From contig CAMGYJ010000006.1 of NCBI GenBank assembly GCA_946122785.1, forward strand, positions 46,210,066 to 46,274,065: 64,000 nt of DNA, written 5' to 3'. Positions 55,545 to 64,000 of the stretch are shown piece after piece (position 1 is the stretch's first letter; each line of letters opens with the position of its first letter). The notes under the pieces are model-generated. The model had not been told where the DNA came from. It ran no database searches and was given only the letters and a program-made list of their open reading frames with translations. Position numbers and translations under genes: made by a program. This stretch comes from Linum tenue (taxonomy: Eukaryota > Streptophyta > Magnoliopsida > Malpighiales > Linaceae).

Positions 55545-55864
55545 ATTTTCCGGCGAGGAAATGCACCTTGACTTCTTGAACAACGATTAATAACACGGTT
55601 CACACCTCTCCGAGCAATGTTCGAACGAGGGTGTTTGATGATTTTGATAGCTGATAAAACTAAGTTAAATTACTTCTACTCCTATGGAGGTTCAGTGAGA
55701 GCTCCAACAACTAAAAGCTACAACTATGGCTACATTGCAGAGAAAAGATAAGTTTGACATTTGGTGTCAAATGTTTGGTTGTGGAACCCTTGCTTCGTTT
55801 TCGTTTCTCCTATTTATAGCCATCCCTTGTAACTGCCGTGTAACCGCCTCTTGGTAACCGCTGC
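55545..55864 (-). mobile_element. Inverted fragment of an element T LTR end
   Basis: Read on the minus strand it matches 26,880-27,226 (from GGCGGTTACC through GCTATAAATAGGAGAAACGA to CCGGAAAA), lacking about 22 bp near the end. It is cut at 55,864 by the start of the E LTR. Confidence 0.8.
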
Positions 55865-56728
55865 TGATGACTTGATATATACACATGTTTTTATCCACCA
55901 TTCTTGTACCGTTTGAGTCTCATCTCTCGTGTTTTAGGCCGATTTCACCCTACGTTGTTCTAGTTTGTGATATTTCAGGTCCTAGTATGTGAGTATGACT
56001 ACTCTGATTACTGTTTTCCTCTCTCTCTCTATGGAGTAGAACTTTCTCTCACTTGGGTATGAAGAACCCTAGTTCCACGTGTTAGGGATCTTGATTGTAA
56101 TGACTTGCGATTGTTATATTGTTTGATTTTAATCGATTGATGCATGTTTCATTGAGTCAATTGAAGTCTGATCATCTTTTCTGGATTTTGGCTGCAACTT
56201 GAGATAGATAGAATCTGATTAGGTTGTTAGAGCTTCATCAATCGGTAGTGGCAGATTGGTTATACGAGAGTTAATCAATCTACTGCTTTGTACTGGAACC
56301 CAATTCCAGTAGTGGAGTTCTATGCTTATTGCCTCAGCAGTCTATCCCGGTGAAGGTTAGTCGCCTGCCGGTTAGCCTGCCTGAGAGGGCTTGGTCAGCT
56401 TAAGAGATTCCAAGCTACTGTCGGATCATCCGCCGTTTAATCAACAGTTTATCAACCCAGGGTAATTACAACTGAGACCTAACTAAGGAGCTAGGGGGAC
56501 TCATCCCCGATTGACTCTTCCTTTGCTTTGGAGAACTGAACCATTTCCTGCTTTCTTACTGCATTTAGTTAAAATCACAGTCACTCAACTTAGTTTGCTA
56601 GATAACAGATATACACGGAGTAGGCAGTAGATCTAGACCCCGGGTTGACAAGTAGAGTTTGCCTGTTACTGCATTTCCGGACTGCGATTACACTTGGTCG
56701 CTGTTTGGTGTTGCGTTTTAGCGTGTCA
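55865..56728 (+). repeat. First E LTR, with an internal deletion
   Basis: 864 bp against 1,405 bp for the second LTR. The missing block corresponds to about 59,543-60,083 and takes away all CACACGGCCGTGTG palindromes. Ends in GCGTGTCA. Confidence 0.88.
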
Positions 56729-56734
56729 AGTTTT

Positions 56735-56751
56735 TGGCTCCGTTGCCGGGG
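56735..56751 (+). other. Primer-binding site of unit E1, tRNA-Asp-like
   Basis: TGGCTCCGTTGCCGGGG, one mismatch from the complement of plant tRNA-Asp(GUC). Unit E2 has TGGCTCCGTTGCTGGGA at 60,830. Confidence 0.8.
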
Positions 56752-56873
56752 ACCTATAGGTTATTGTGGAAACGTGAAAGTCTGTTACTTTAGCATTTAC
56801 TTTTATGCATCCTCTCTTTTCCACCCTTGCTTTTCACTTGGGTATTTTATTTTTGTTGGTGCACATCTGATAT

Positions 56874-58100
56874 ATGGATTCTCAAGGCTTCTCCAACCAT
56901 TGGGGGTATCCACCACCACCCGAGTGGTATTACCCCGAGACTTCCTGGAGCAACCAAGGAGGAGAAGACTACGGAATCTGGTTTCAGTACCAACCCCCCT
57001 ACTACGAAGAACAATCAGAACCTTGGGTATTTCAAGAACAATCTCATTATCAAGAAGAATTCCTCCAACAACTAGAAGGGCCATCAGATCTTGATTTACC
57101 CAAAGCCATCACGGGCCATCCGGCAGAGCCATGCTACACTCAACAGCCAGATCCAAATTATCACTTGAGGCTTCTCGTGGAGCAGATTGCTCGAGTACCT
57201 GAGAGATCCTTTTCCGAGATGGATCCTCATATCCAGACAATTGCCCAAACTGACTTCTCCTTTCCCCGTGAAACAGAGGAGACCCTTCGGGGCATCAAGA
57301 AGTACATAGAGTTCATTGAGAAAGCTTACGCACAGTTTTCTCAAGAAAACCTTTATGCTACAATACAAGCAGAGAAGGAGGAAGAAGAAGTCAATCATGA
57401 GGATGTCGTGGAGCATACAGAAATTGATACGAAGAGCTCCCGTGATGATCATCATGATCAGAAATATCCTGTTGTAACCAGTCATACCTTTCCACATCCC
57501 ACACCGAGTGCTGAAAAGGCGGGCATGAGTGAGGAGATGCAAGCTGATATTATTGAAAAGATTGAATGGCGACTTGCTCTCCAATCCGTGCTAGAAGAAG
57601 AAGAGCAAGAAAGGATGAGGAAAGAAGTTGTGGAGGATGACGGAAGTGAATTAGAGAATGTTCTTGATCTTTTCCCAGGGGCGGAATCAAATTCCGAGGA
57701 AGGAAGGGGGGTTGAAGAAGCGAGTGGTGTCCAGGCTGAGGATGAAGTTGAGGTGGAAGAGGCATGCACCGGCCATGAGTTACATGTGATATCTCCACCA
57801 AACTTCGAGGAGCTTCTTGGCAAGGACCCATTTGCAATGTATCTTTGTCAGACCAAGACCACATCAACATCATTCCCTCTTGGTGGATGCGATGGTGGTC
57901 AATCGAATACAACTTATCTTGTTTGGGGCAATGAGACAAGAGCAGACGCGAAGGAGAGGTCTCGTGAGTGGAGACGTCATCTTCCTCAAGGCCACGAGCC
58001 ATCTTCATCACCTATCACATCACCTGCTTGTGACTTGAGACTCCACATCATCGACGAGAACCTCAACTTCAAGGAGGTTTTGGGGTGGACCAAAACTTAG
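56874..58100 (+). CDS. Intact 408-aa non-pol protein of unit E1 (function unknown)
   Basis: The frame starts about 120 bases after the primer site (MDSQGFSNHWGYPPPP) and ends LGWTKT. Residues 1-70 are Trp/Tyr/Pro/Gln-rich; about 90-160 is predicted helical (QIARVPERSFSEMDPHIQTI); 165-200 and 225-300 are acidic and helical; 300-408 is the part best shared with element N (NFEELLGKDPFAMYL, PLGGCDGG, DENLNFKEVLGWTKT). There is no zinc knuckle, protease or polymerase motif. By position it replaces gag; a gag-like or RNA-binding role is only an inference. It is the longest uninterrupted frame in the window. Confidence 0.8.
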   Translation: MDSQGFSNHWGYPPPPEWYYPETSWSNQGGEDYGIWFQYQPPYYEEQSEPWVFQEQSHYQEEFLQQLEGPSDLDLPKAITGHPAEPCYTQQPDPNYHLRLLVEQIARVPERSFSEMDPHIQTIAQTDFSFPRETEETLRGIKKYIEFIEKAYAQFSQENLYATIQAEKEEEEVNHEDVVEHTEIDTKSSRDDHHDQKYPVVTSHTFPHPTPSAEKAGMSEEMQADIIEKIEWRLALQSVLEEEEQERMRKEVVEDDGSELENVLDLFPGAESNSEEGRGVEEASGVQAEDEVEVEEACTGHELHVISPPNFEELLGKDPFAMYLCQTKTTSTSFPLGGCDGGQSNTTYLVWGNETRADAKERSREWRRHLPQGHEPSSSPITSPACDLRLHIIDENLNFKEVLGWTKT

Positions 58101-58136
58101 GAGCCACTGTCCGGCTAAGACGTAAAAGAAGCGCTT

Positions 58137-58154
58137 GTGGGGAGGCAACCCCAC
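58137..58154 (+). other. Post-ORF hairpin, unit E1
   Basis: GTGGGG-AGGCAA-CCCCAC, 36 bases after the stop codon. The stem can extend outward with CTT/AAG around one bulged base. Confidence 0.8.
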
Positions 58155-58319
58155 CAAGGTTTGTTTTCCTTTCGTTTGTTTTTTGTTTTTCCACTTGGAA
58201 CTATGGTTTCTATCACCCAATGTGTTTTGATGACTCTAGACCTGATGACTGATCCCATTTCGAGTCCCCCGACAGTCCGTATTCCCGGTAACATCATTTT
58301 CCCTTATCTTTCTCTTGCT

Positions 58320-58357
58320 CCATTGAGGGCAATGTTGTGCTTAAGTGTGGGGTGGTG
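58320..58357 (+). other. Internal polypurine-like box, unit E1
   Basis: CCATTGAGGGCAATGTTGTG then CTTAAGTGTGGGGTGGTG. The end resembles the terminal polypurine tract TTAAGTGTGGGGGAA next to the third LTR. Confidence 0.7.
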
Positions 58358-59378
58358 TTTATCTATTTTTTACTGCTAGATGAGTTTGTGTGCTTGGAGC
58401 CTAGTCCACTGTCCAATTTGATGAATTAAGGGCTCCAAGTACTGTTCCCTACAAAATCCTGCTCAGTATGCTTTGAATTGACAGTCTTTATGGTGATATG
58501 CAACCTAGGGAGGTAGTTGTAGCACTATGGAGGATGTTGAAGTATAAGATTTTTCCTATCTCTCTCTGCTGTGCCGGTTGTTTTTTTGAACTAGAGGATT
58601 TAGGACCGTTGATTCATGTGGTATTGATGACTCCTCTTATGTTGTGTTGTGGAATCGTGTATCGAAAAAGGGTGCTCAAGTGTGAAATCAAAAAGCAGTT
58701 GGTCCTCCATGTCAAAAATTTCAAATTCTAAGACATGGGGTAAGACCAACGTGTGTGGCACCGTTCATTGCACAAAATCGGGTTTTGGAAGAGATTTTAG
58801 TGATCCTTGGTGGGTAGGCCTACAAGGTGACGCTAAGTTGTCTCTAGTACAAGTAAAATTTCCACCCGTTGAACGGTTTGCCTACTTGAGGATGTGTTTT
58901 AAGGGCACGGATAGAGCTTCCGACCCCCCCTTAATTTCATTGACCCTCCACACGAAGTGTGGAATAGGAGTTAAAAGAAGTACTCTGGCGAGTGACAGAT
59001 GTACAGAAATTGCTCTTGCTCACCTAATAAGGGAAGACCGCGCATACAAGCTGCAGTTGGAACCCCAACAAAGAAAAATAAGAAAGAAATAGTAAGAAGA
59101 AGGGGTTCCACCAAGTGAAATGAAATGAAAGAGCACCCGATACAATGAGTCCTTGGTTGTTGAATTGTGTGAGTCTCCTTATCCATGAATTGACTGTCTT
59201 AGTTCCACTGCGTCTCCTGATCCTGGCTTGAGTCTAGTACTCGCATTGAGAGAGATAGGGGGCATCTTAGAAGACCAGTTGACCTCGTAAGTTGCTAAAT
59301 GATCTAGAAAATCCTCTGCCGACGATCGGGGTTGCATGTTGCTATAGAGGTTTGGAGAGTTGTATTGGTTTGAGTCAG
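58358..59378. other. 3' non-coding part of unit E1
   Basis: No supported gene. A 147-codon frame at 58,649-59,092 is only partly kept in unit E2 (stop at 63,053) and has no known domain, so I treat it as non-coding. Confidence 0.6.
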
Positions 59379-59418
59379 GTTTGCTTGGGACAAGCAAACG
59401 GTTAAGTGTATGGGAATT
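59379..59418 (+). other. Hairpin and terminal polypurine tract, unit E1
   Basis: Stem GTTTGCTTG/CAAGCAAAC with GGA loop (59,379-59,399), then GTTAAGTGTATGGGAATT. The tract has T where unit E2 has G (AGTGTGGGGGAA), a break in the purine run. Confidence 0.75.
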
Positions 59419-60823
59419 TGATGACTTGATATATACACATGTTTTTATCCACCATTCCTGTATCGTTTGAGTCTCATCTCCCGTGTTTTAGGCCAATTTC
59501 ACGCTAGGTTGTTCTTGTTTGTGATATTTCAGGTCCTAGTACGTGAAAGAAGGTTTGGACACGAGTACGGGTCGATTGGACGAAGTTGGGACGTTTGACG
59601 AAAAGCTGGAAATTCCACACGGGCAGACCTAAATTCCACACGGCCGTGTGACTTGGCCGTGTGGAATTCCATGACGCGGGCGAGCCACACTGGCGTGTAT
59701 GGGACCCCTTGTGGCTGTGTGGAAAGTCCAGGGAGCTCACACGGCCAGACTGGAAATCCACACGGCCGTGTGGTTTTGGCTGTGTAGCGTACCTGAAGCC
59801 ACTTAAGTGAAACGCGGCGTTTTGCACTTCCACACGGGCAGCTGGGGATTTCACACGGTCGTGTGGCCTGGCCGTGTGATCGGGCAGAACTGGTTTTAAC
59901 CAAATTTCGGGTCTTTTAAAAGTGAGGGAATCGACTTTTTGGAGCAAAAACAGAGCCCTAGAGAGAGAAAGTGCGAAGAACACATCCTAGAGGTGATTTT
60001 GGAGCTGGGTTTCATCAATCGATCTTGGAGATCATCATAGGAGTGAAGATCATCATCCCATAGCAGATTTTCCTCATCTTTATGAGTATGACTACTCTGA
60101 TTACTGTTTTCCTCTCTCTCTCTCTATGGGGTAGAACTTTCTCTCACTTGGGTATGAAGAACCCTAGTTCCATGTGTTAGGGATCTTGATTGTAATAACA
60201 TGGGATTGTTATATTGTTTGATTTTAATCGATTGATGCATGATTCATTGAGTCAATTGAAGTCTGAGCATCTTTTCTTGATTTCGGCTACAACCTGAGAT
60301 AGATTGAATCTGATTAGGTTGTTAGAGCTTCATCAATCGGTAGTGGTAGATTGGTTATACGAGAGTTAATCAATCTATTGCTTTGTACTGGAACCCAATT
60401 CCAGTAGTGGAGTTTTGTGCTTATTGCCTCAGCAGTCTATCCCGGTGAAGGTTAGTCGCCTGCCGGTTAGCCTGCGTGAGAGGGCTTGGTCAGCTTAAGA
60501 GATTCCAAGCTACTGTCGGATCTTCCGCAGTTTAATCAACAGTTTATCAACCCAGGGTAATTACAACTAAGACCTAACTAAGGAGCTAGGGGGACTCATC
60601 CCCGATTGACTCTTCCTTTGCTTTAGAGAACCGAACCATTTCCTGCTTTCTTACTACTTTTAGTTAAAATCACAGTCACTCAACTTAGTTTGCTAGATAA
60701 CAGATATACACGGAGTAGGCAGTAGATCTAGAACCCGGGTTGACAAGTAGAGCTTGCCTGTTACTGCATTTCCGGACTGAGATTACCCTTGGTCGCAGTT
60801 TGGTGTTGCGTTTTAGCGTGTCA
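59419..60823 (+). repeat. Second (shared) E LTR
   Basis: 1,405 bp, TGATGACTTG to GCGTGTCA. Serves as the 3' LTR of unit E1 and 5' LTR of unit E2. Contains a cluster of CACACGG/CCGTGTG motifs at about 59,615-59,880. Confidence 0.88.
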
Positions 60824-60967
60824 CGTTTTTGGCTCCGTTGCTGGGACCTATAGGTTATTGTGGAAACGTGAAAGTCTGTTACTTTAGCATTTACTTTTAT
60901 GCATCCTCTCTTTTCCACCCTTGCTTTTCACTTGGGTATTTTATTTTTGTTGGTGCACATCTAATAT

Positions 60968-62192
60968 ATGGATTCTCAAGACTTCTCCAACCATTGGGGG
61001 TATCCACCACCACCCGAGTGGTATTACCCCGAGACTTCCTGGAGCAACCAAGGAGGAGAAGACTATGGAATCTGGTTTCAGTACCAACCCCCCTACTACG
61101 AAGAACAATCAGAACCTTGGGTATTTCAAGAACAATCTCATTATCAAGAAGAATTCCTCCCACAACTAGAAGGGCCATCTGATCTTGATTTAGCCAAAGC
61201 CCTCACGGGCCATCCGGCAGAGCCATGCTACACTCAATAGCCAGATCCAAATTATCACTTGAGGCTTCTCGTGGAGCAGATTGCTCGAGTACCTGAGAGA
61301 TCCTTTTCCGAGATGGATCCTCATATCCAGACAATTGCCCAAACTGACTTCTCCTTTCCCGTGAAACAGAGGAGACCCTTCGGGGCATCAAGAAGCACAT
61401 AGAGTTCATTGAGAAAGCTTACGCACAGTTTTCTCAAGATAACCTTATGCTACAATACAAGCAGAGAAGGAGGAAGAAGAAGTCAATCATGAGGATGTCA
61501 TGGAGCATACAGAAATTGATACGAAGAGCTCCCGTGATGATCATCATGATCAGAAATATCCTGTTGTAACCAGTCATACCTTTCCACATCCCACACCGAG
61601 TGCTGAAAAGGCGGGCATGAGTGAGGAGATGCAAGCTGATATTATTGAAAAGATTGAATGGCGACTTGCTCTCCAATTCGTGCTAGAAGAACAAGAGCAT
61701 CAAAGGATGAGGAAAGAAGTTGTGGAGGATGACGGAAGTGAATTAGAGAATGTTCTTGATCTTTTCCCAGGGGCGGAATCAAATTCCGAGGAAGGAAGGG
61801 GGATTGAAGAAGCGAGTGGTGTCCAGGCTGAGGATGAAGTTGAGGTGGAAGAGGCATGCACCGACCATGAGTTACATGTGATATCTCCACCAAACTTCGA
61901 GGAGCTGCTTGGCAAGGACCCATTTGCAATGTATCTTTGTCAGACCAAGACCACATCAACATCATTCCCTCTTGGTGGATGCGATGGTGGTCAATCGAAT
62001 ATATCTTATCTGGTTTGGGGCAATGAGACAAGAGCAGACGCGAGGGAGAGGTCTCGTGAGTGGAGACGTCATCTTCCTCAAGGCCACGAGCCATCTTCAT
62101 CACCTATCACATCACCTGCTTGTGACTCGAGACTCCACATCATCGACGAGAACCTCAACTTCAAGGAGGTTTTGGGGTGGACCAAAACTTAG
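60968..62192 (+). pseudogene. Broken copy of the non-pol ORF, unit E2
   Basis: Nearly identical to the E1 frame (starts MDSQDFSNHWGYPPPP) but interrupted by CAG to TAG at 61,238-61,240, by loss of one C in TTTCCCCGTG near 61,358, and by another short indel near 61,440. The remaining 230 codons from 61,500 are open and end LGWTKT. The E1 frame is therefore the original state. Confidence 0.85.
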
Positions 62193-62228
62193 GAGCCACT
62201 GTCAGGCTAAGACGTAAAAGAAGCGCTT

Positions 62229-62246
62229 GTGGGGAGGCAACCCCAC
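62229..62246 (+). other. Post-ORF hairpin, unit E2
   Basis: GTGGGG-AGGCAA-CCCCAC, identical to unit E1. Confidence 0.8.
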
Positions 62247-62410
62247 CAAGGTTTGTTTTCCTTTCGTTTGTTTTTGGTTTTCCACTTGGAACTATGGTTT
62301 CTATCACCCAATGTGTTTTGATGACTCTAGACCTGCTGACTGGTCCCATTTCCAGTCCCCCGACAGTCTGTATTCCTGGTAACATCATTTTCCCTTATCT
62401 TTCTCTTGCT

Positions 62411-62446
62411 CCATTGAGGGCAATGTCGTGCTTAAGTGTGGGGTGG
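62411..62446 (+). other. Internal polypurine-like box, unit E2
   Basis: CCATTGAGGGCAATGTCGTG then CTTAAGTGTGGGGTGG, as in unit E1 with one difference. Confidence 0.7.
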
Positions 62447-63471
62447 TGTTTATCTATTGTTTACTGCTAGATGAGTTTGTGTGCTTGGAGCCTAGTCCAC
62501 TGTCCAATTTGATGAATTGAGGGCTCCAAGTATTGTTCCCTGCAAAATCCTGCTCAGTATGCTTTGAATTGACAGTCTTTATGGTGATATGCAACCTAGG
62601 GAGGTAGTTGTAGCACTATGGAGGATGTTGAAGTATAAGATTTTTCCAATCTGTCTCTCTGCTGTGCCGGTTGTTTTTGTGAACTAGTGGATTTAGGACC
62701 GTTGATTCATGTGGTATTGATGACTCCTCTTATGTTGTGTTGTGGAATCGTGTATCGAAAAAGGGTGCTCAAGTGTGAAATGAAAAAGCAGTTGGTCCTC
62801 CATGTCAAAAATTTCAAATTCTAAGACATGGGGTAAGCCCAACGTGTATGGCACCGTTCATTGCACAAAATCGGGTTTTGGAAGAGATTTTAGTGATCCT
62901 TGGTGGGTAGGCCTACAAGGTGAAGCTAAGTTGTCTCTAGTACAAGTAAAATTTCCACTCGTTGAACGGTTTGCCTACTTGAGGATGTGTTTTAAGGGCA
63001 CGGATAGAGCTTCCGACCCCCCCTTAATTTCATTGACCCTTCTCACGAAGTGAGGAATAGGAGTTAAAAGAAGTACTCTGGCGAGTGACAGATGTACAGA
63101 AATTGCTCTTGCTCACCTAAGAAGGGAAGACCGCGCATACAAGCTGCAGTTGGAACCCCAGCAAAGAACAAAAAAGAAACAAATAGTAAGAAGAGGGGTT
63201 CCACCAAGTGAAATGAAATGAAAGAGCACCCGATACAATGAGTCCTTGGTTGTTGAATTGTGTGAGTCTCCTTATCCAAGAATTGACTGTCTTAGTTCCA
63301 CTGCGTCTCATGATCCTGGCTTGAGTCTAGTACTCACATTGAGAGAGATAGGGGGCGTCTTAGAAGACTAGTTGACCTTGTAAGTTGCTAAATGATCTAG
63401 AAAATCCTCTGCCGACGATCGGGGTTGCATGTTGCTATAGAGGTTTGGAGAGTTGTATTGGTTTGAGTCAG

Positions 63472-63512
63472 GTTTGCTTGGGGACAAGCAAACGGTTAAG
63501 TGTGGGGGAATT
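63472..63512 (+). other. Hairpin and terminal polypurine tract, unit E2
   Basis: GTTTGCTTG/CAAGCAAAC with GGGA loop (63,472-63,493), then GGTTAAGTGTGGGGGAATT up to the LTR. Confidence 0.8.
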
Positions 63513-64000
63513 TGATGACTTGATATATACACATGTTTTTATCCACCATTCCCGTATCGTTTGAGTCTCATCTCTCGTGTTTTAGGCCCATTTCACGCTA
63601 GGTTGTTCATGTTTGTGATATTTCAGGTCCTAGTACGTGAAAGAAGGTTTGGGCACGAGTACGGGTCGATTGGACGAAGTTGGGACGTTTGACGAAAAGC
63701 TGGAAATTCCACACGGGCAGACCTAAATTCCACACGGTCGTGTGACTTGGCCGTGGGGAATTCCATGACGCGGGCAAGCCACACTGGCCGTGTATGGGAC
63801 CCCTTGTGGCTGTGTGGAAAGTCCAGGGAGCTCACACGGCCAGACTAGAAATCCACACGGCCGTGTGGTTTTGGCCGTGTAGCGTACCTGAAGCCACTTA
63901 AGTGAAACGCGGCGTTTTGCACTTCCACACGGGCAGCTGGGGATTTCACACGGTCGTGTGGCCTGGCCGTGTGATCGGGCAGAACTGGTTTTAACCAAAT
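63513..64000 (+). repeat. Third E LTR, truncated by the window
   Basis: Matches the first 490 bp of the second LTR, including the CACACGGCCGTGTG cluster (63,708-63,980). Confidence 0.9.

Larger units (their letters stand above)
55865..64000 (+). mobile_element. Tandem Gypsy-type array E: LTR-internal-LTR-internal-LTR
   Basis: Three LTRs start with TGATGACTTGATATATACAC at 55,865, 59,419 and 63,513, separated by two near-identical internal regions (56,729-59,418 and 60,824-63,512), all in one orientation; the third LTR runs off the window. Internal regions hold a tRNA-Asp-like primer site, one ORF, a long non-coding part and a polypurine tract. No pol motif is present in either unit. The shared middle LTR points to unequal recombination between LTRs. 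Confidence 0.88.

Noticed and set aside
57096..58011. Minus-strand frames opposite the E1 ORF (153-162 codons)
   Set aside because: They overlap a conserved plus-strand protein; similar frames in E2 simply mirror it.
58649..59092. 147-codon frame downstream of the E1 ORF as a second protein
   Set aside because: Cut short in the near-identical E2 unit, no domain, and nothing matching it was found in element N.

Overview
The window is a piece of flowering-plant nuclear genome, probably a dicot; I cannot name the species. The evidence is eukaryotic throughout: spliced transposase genes, plant LTR retrotransposons, hAT and Mutator-like (MULE) elements with diagnostic target-site duplications (TSDs), and one plant-specific secretory protein gene. 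Nearly all of it is nested repetitive DNA. Only one host-type gene is recognisable (a Basic Secretory Protein/PR-17-like gene, 15.56-17.23 kb, minus strand), and it is interrupted by a transposon. One short Agenet-domain fragment (55.3-55.5 kb) looks like a displaced host exon. The only long intact reading frame is a 408-codon frame (56,874-58,100) inside a pol-less LTR retrotransposon.

Layout. 1-14,189: one LTR element (H; TGTTAGAA...TTCTAACA ends, tRNA-iMet-type primer site) carrying an internal duplication, a minus-strand Gypsy fragment (B), a 1,073-bp hAT element, and a complete minus-strand pol-less Gypsy-type element (N, 5,661-13,519) that itself holds a solo LTR. 14,780-15,240: hAT MITE. 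15,564-17,225: the Basic Secretory Protein gene, split in its signal-peptide codons by a hAT element that carries a MULE-type MITE. 17,646-23,575: four elements nested in one another (X > Y > Z and W), with a Mutator transposase remnant and a plant-mobile-domain (PMD) fragment in Z. 23,741-24,330: truncated relative of Z. 25,425-40,113: a Tat-lineage Gypsy element (dual RNase H) with hairpin-rich 1.8-2.0 kb LTRs, disrupted by a hAT element that in turn carries a 1.4-kb inverted-repeat MULE MITE; its second LTR is followed by a second primer site and gag start. 40,637-42,057: TIR element. 42.3-48.5 kb: MULE pairing a PMD (MAIN-like) pseudogene with a convergent MURA transposase gene. 48.6-51.3 kb: a second, unrelated MULE transposase pseudogene. 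51,812-54,207: a 945-bp tandem array built from hAT-derived sequence. 55.5-64.0 kb: inverted Tat LTR fragment, then a tandem LTR-internal-LTR-internal-LTR retrotransposon array running off the window.

How parts relate. Element N and the two E units at the right end share one non-pol ORF, tRNA-Asp-like primer sites, and three conserved non-coding signatures: a post-ORF hairpin with a covarying base pair, an internal polypurine-like box, and a hairpin just upstream of the terminal polypurine tract. They are one type of non-autonomous, pol-less Gypsy derivative that would depend on proteins supplied by other elements. The two MULEs with PMD genes share the same tail-to-tail arrangement. Coordinates of element termini with perfect TSDs are reliable; internal exon boundaries of decayed genes are approximate.
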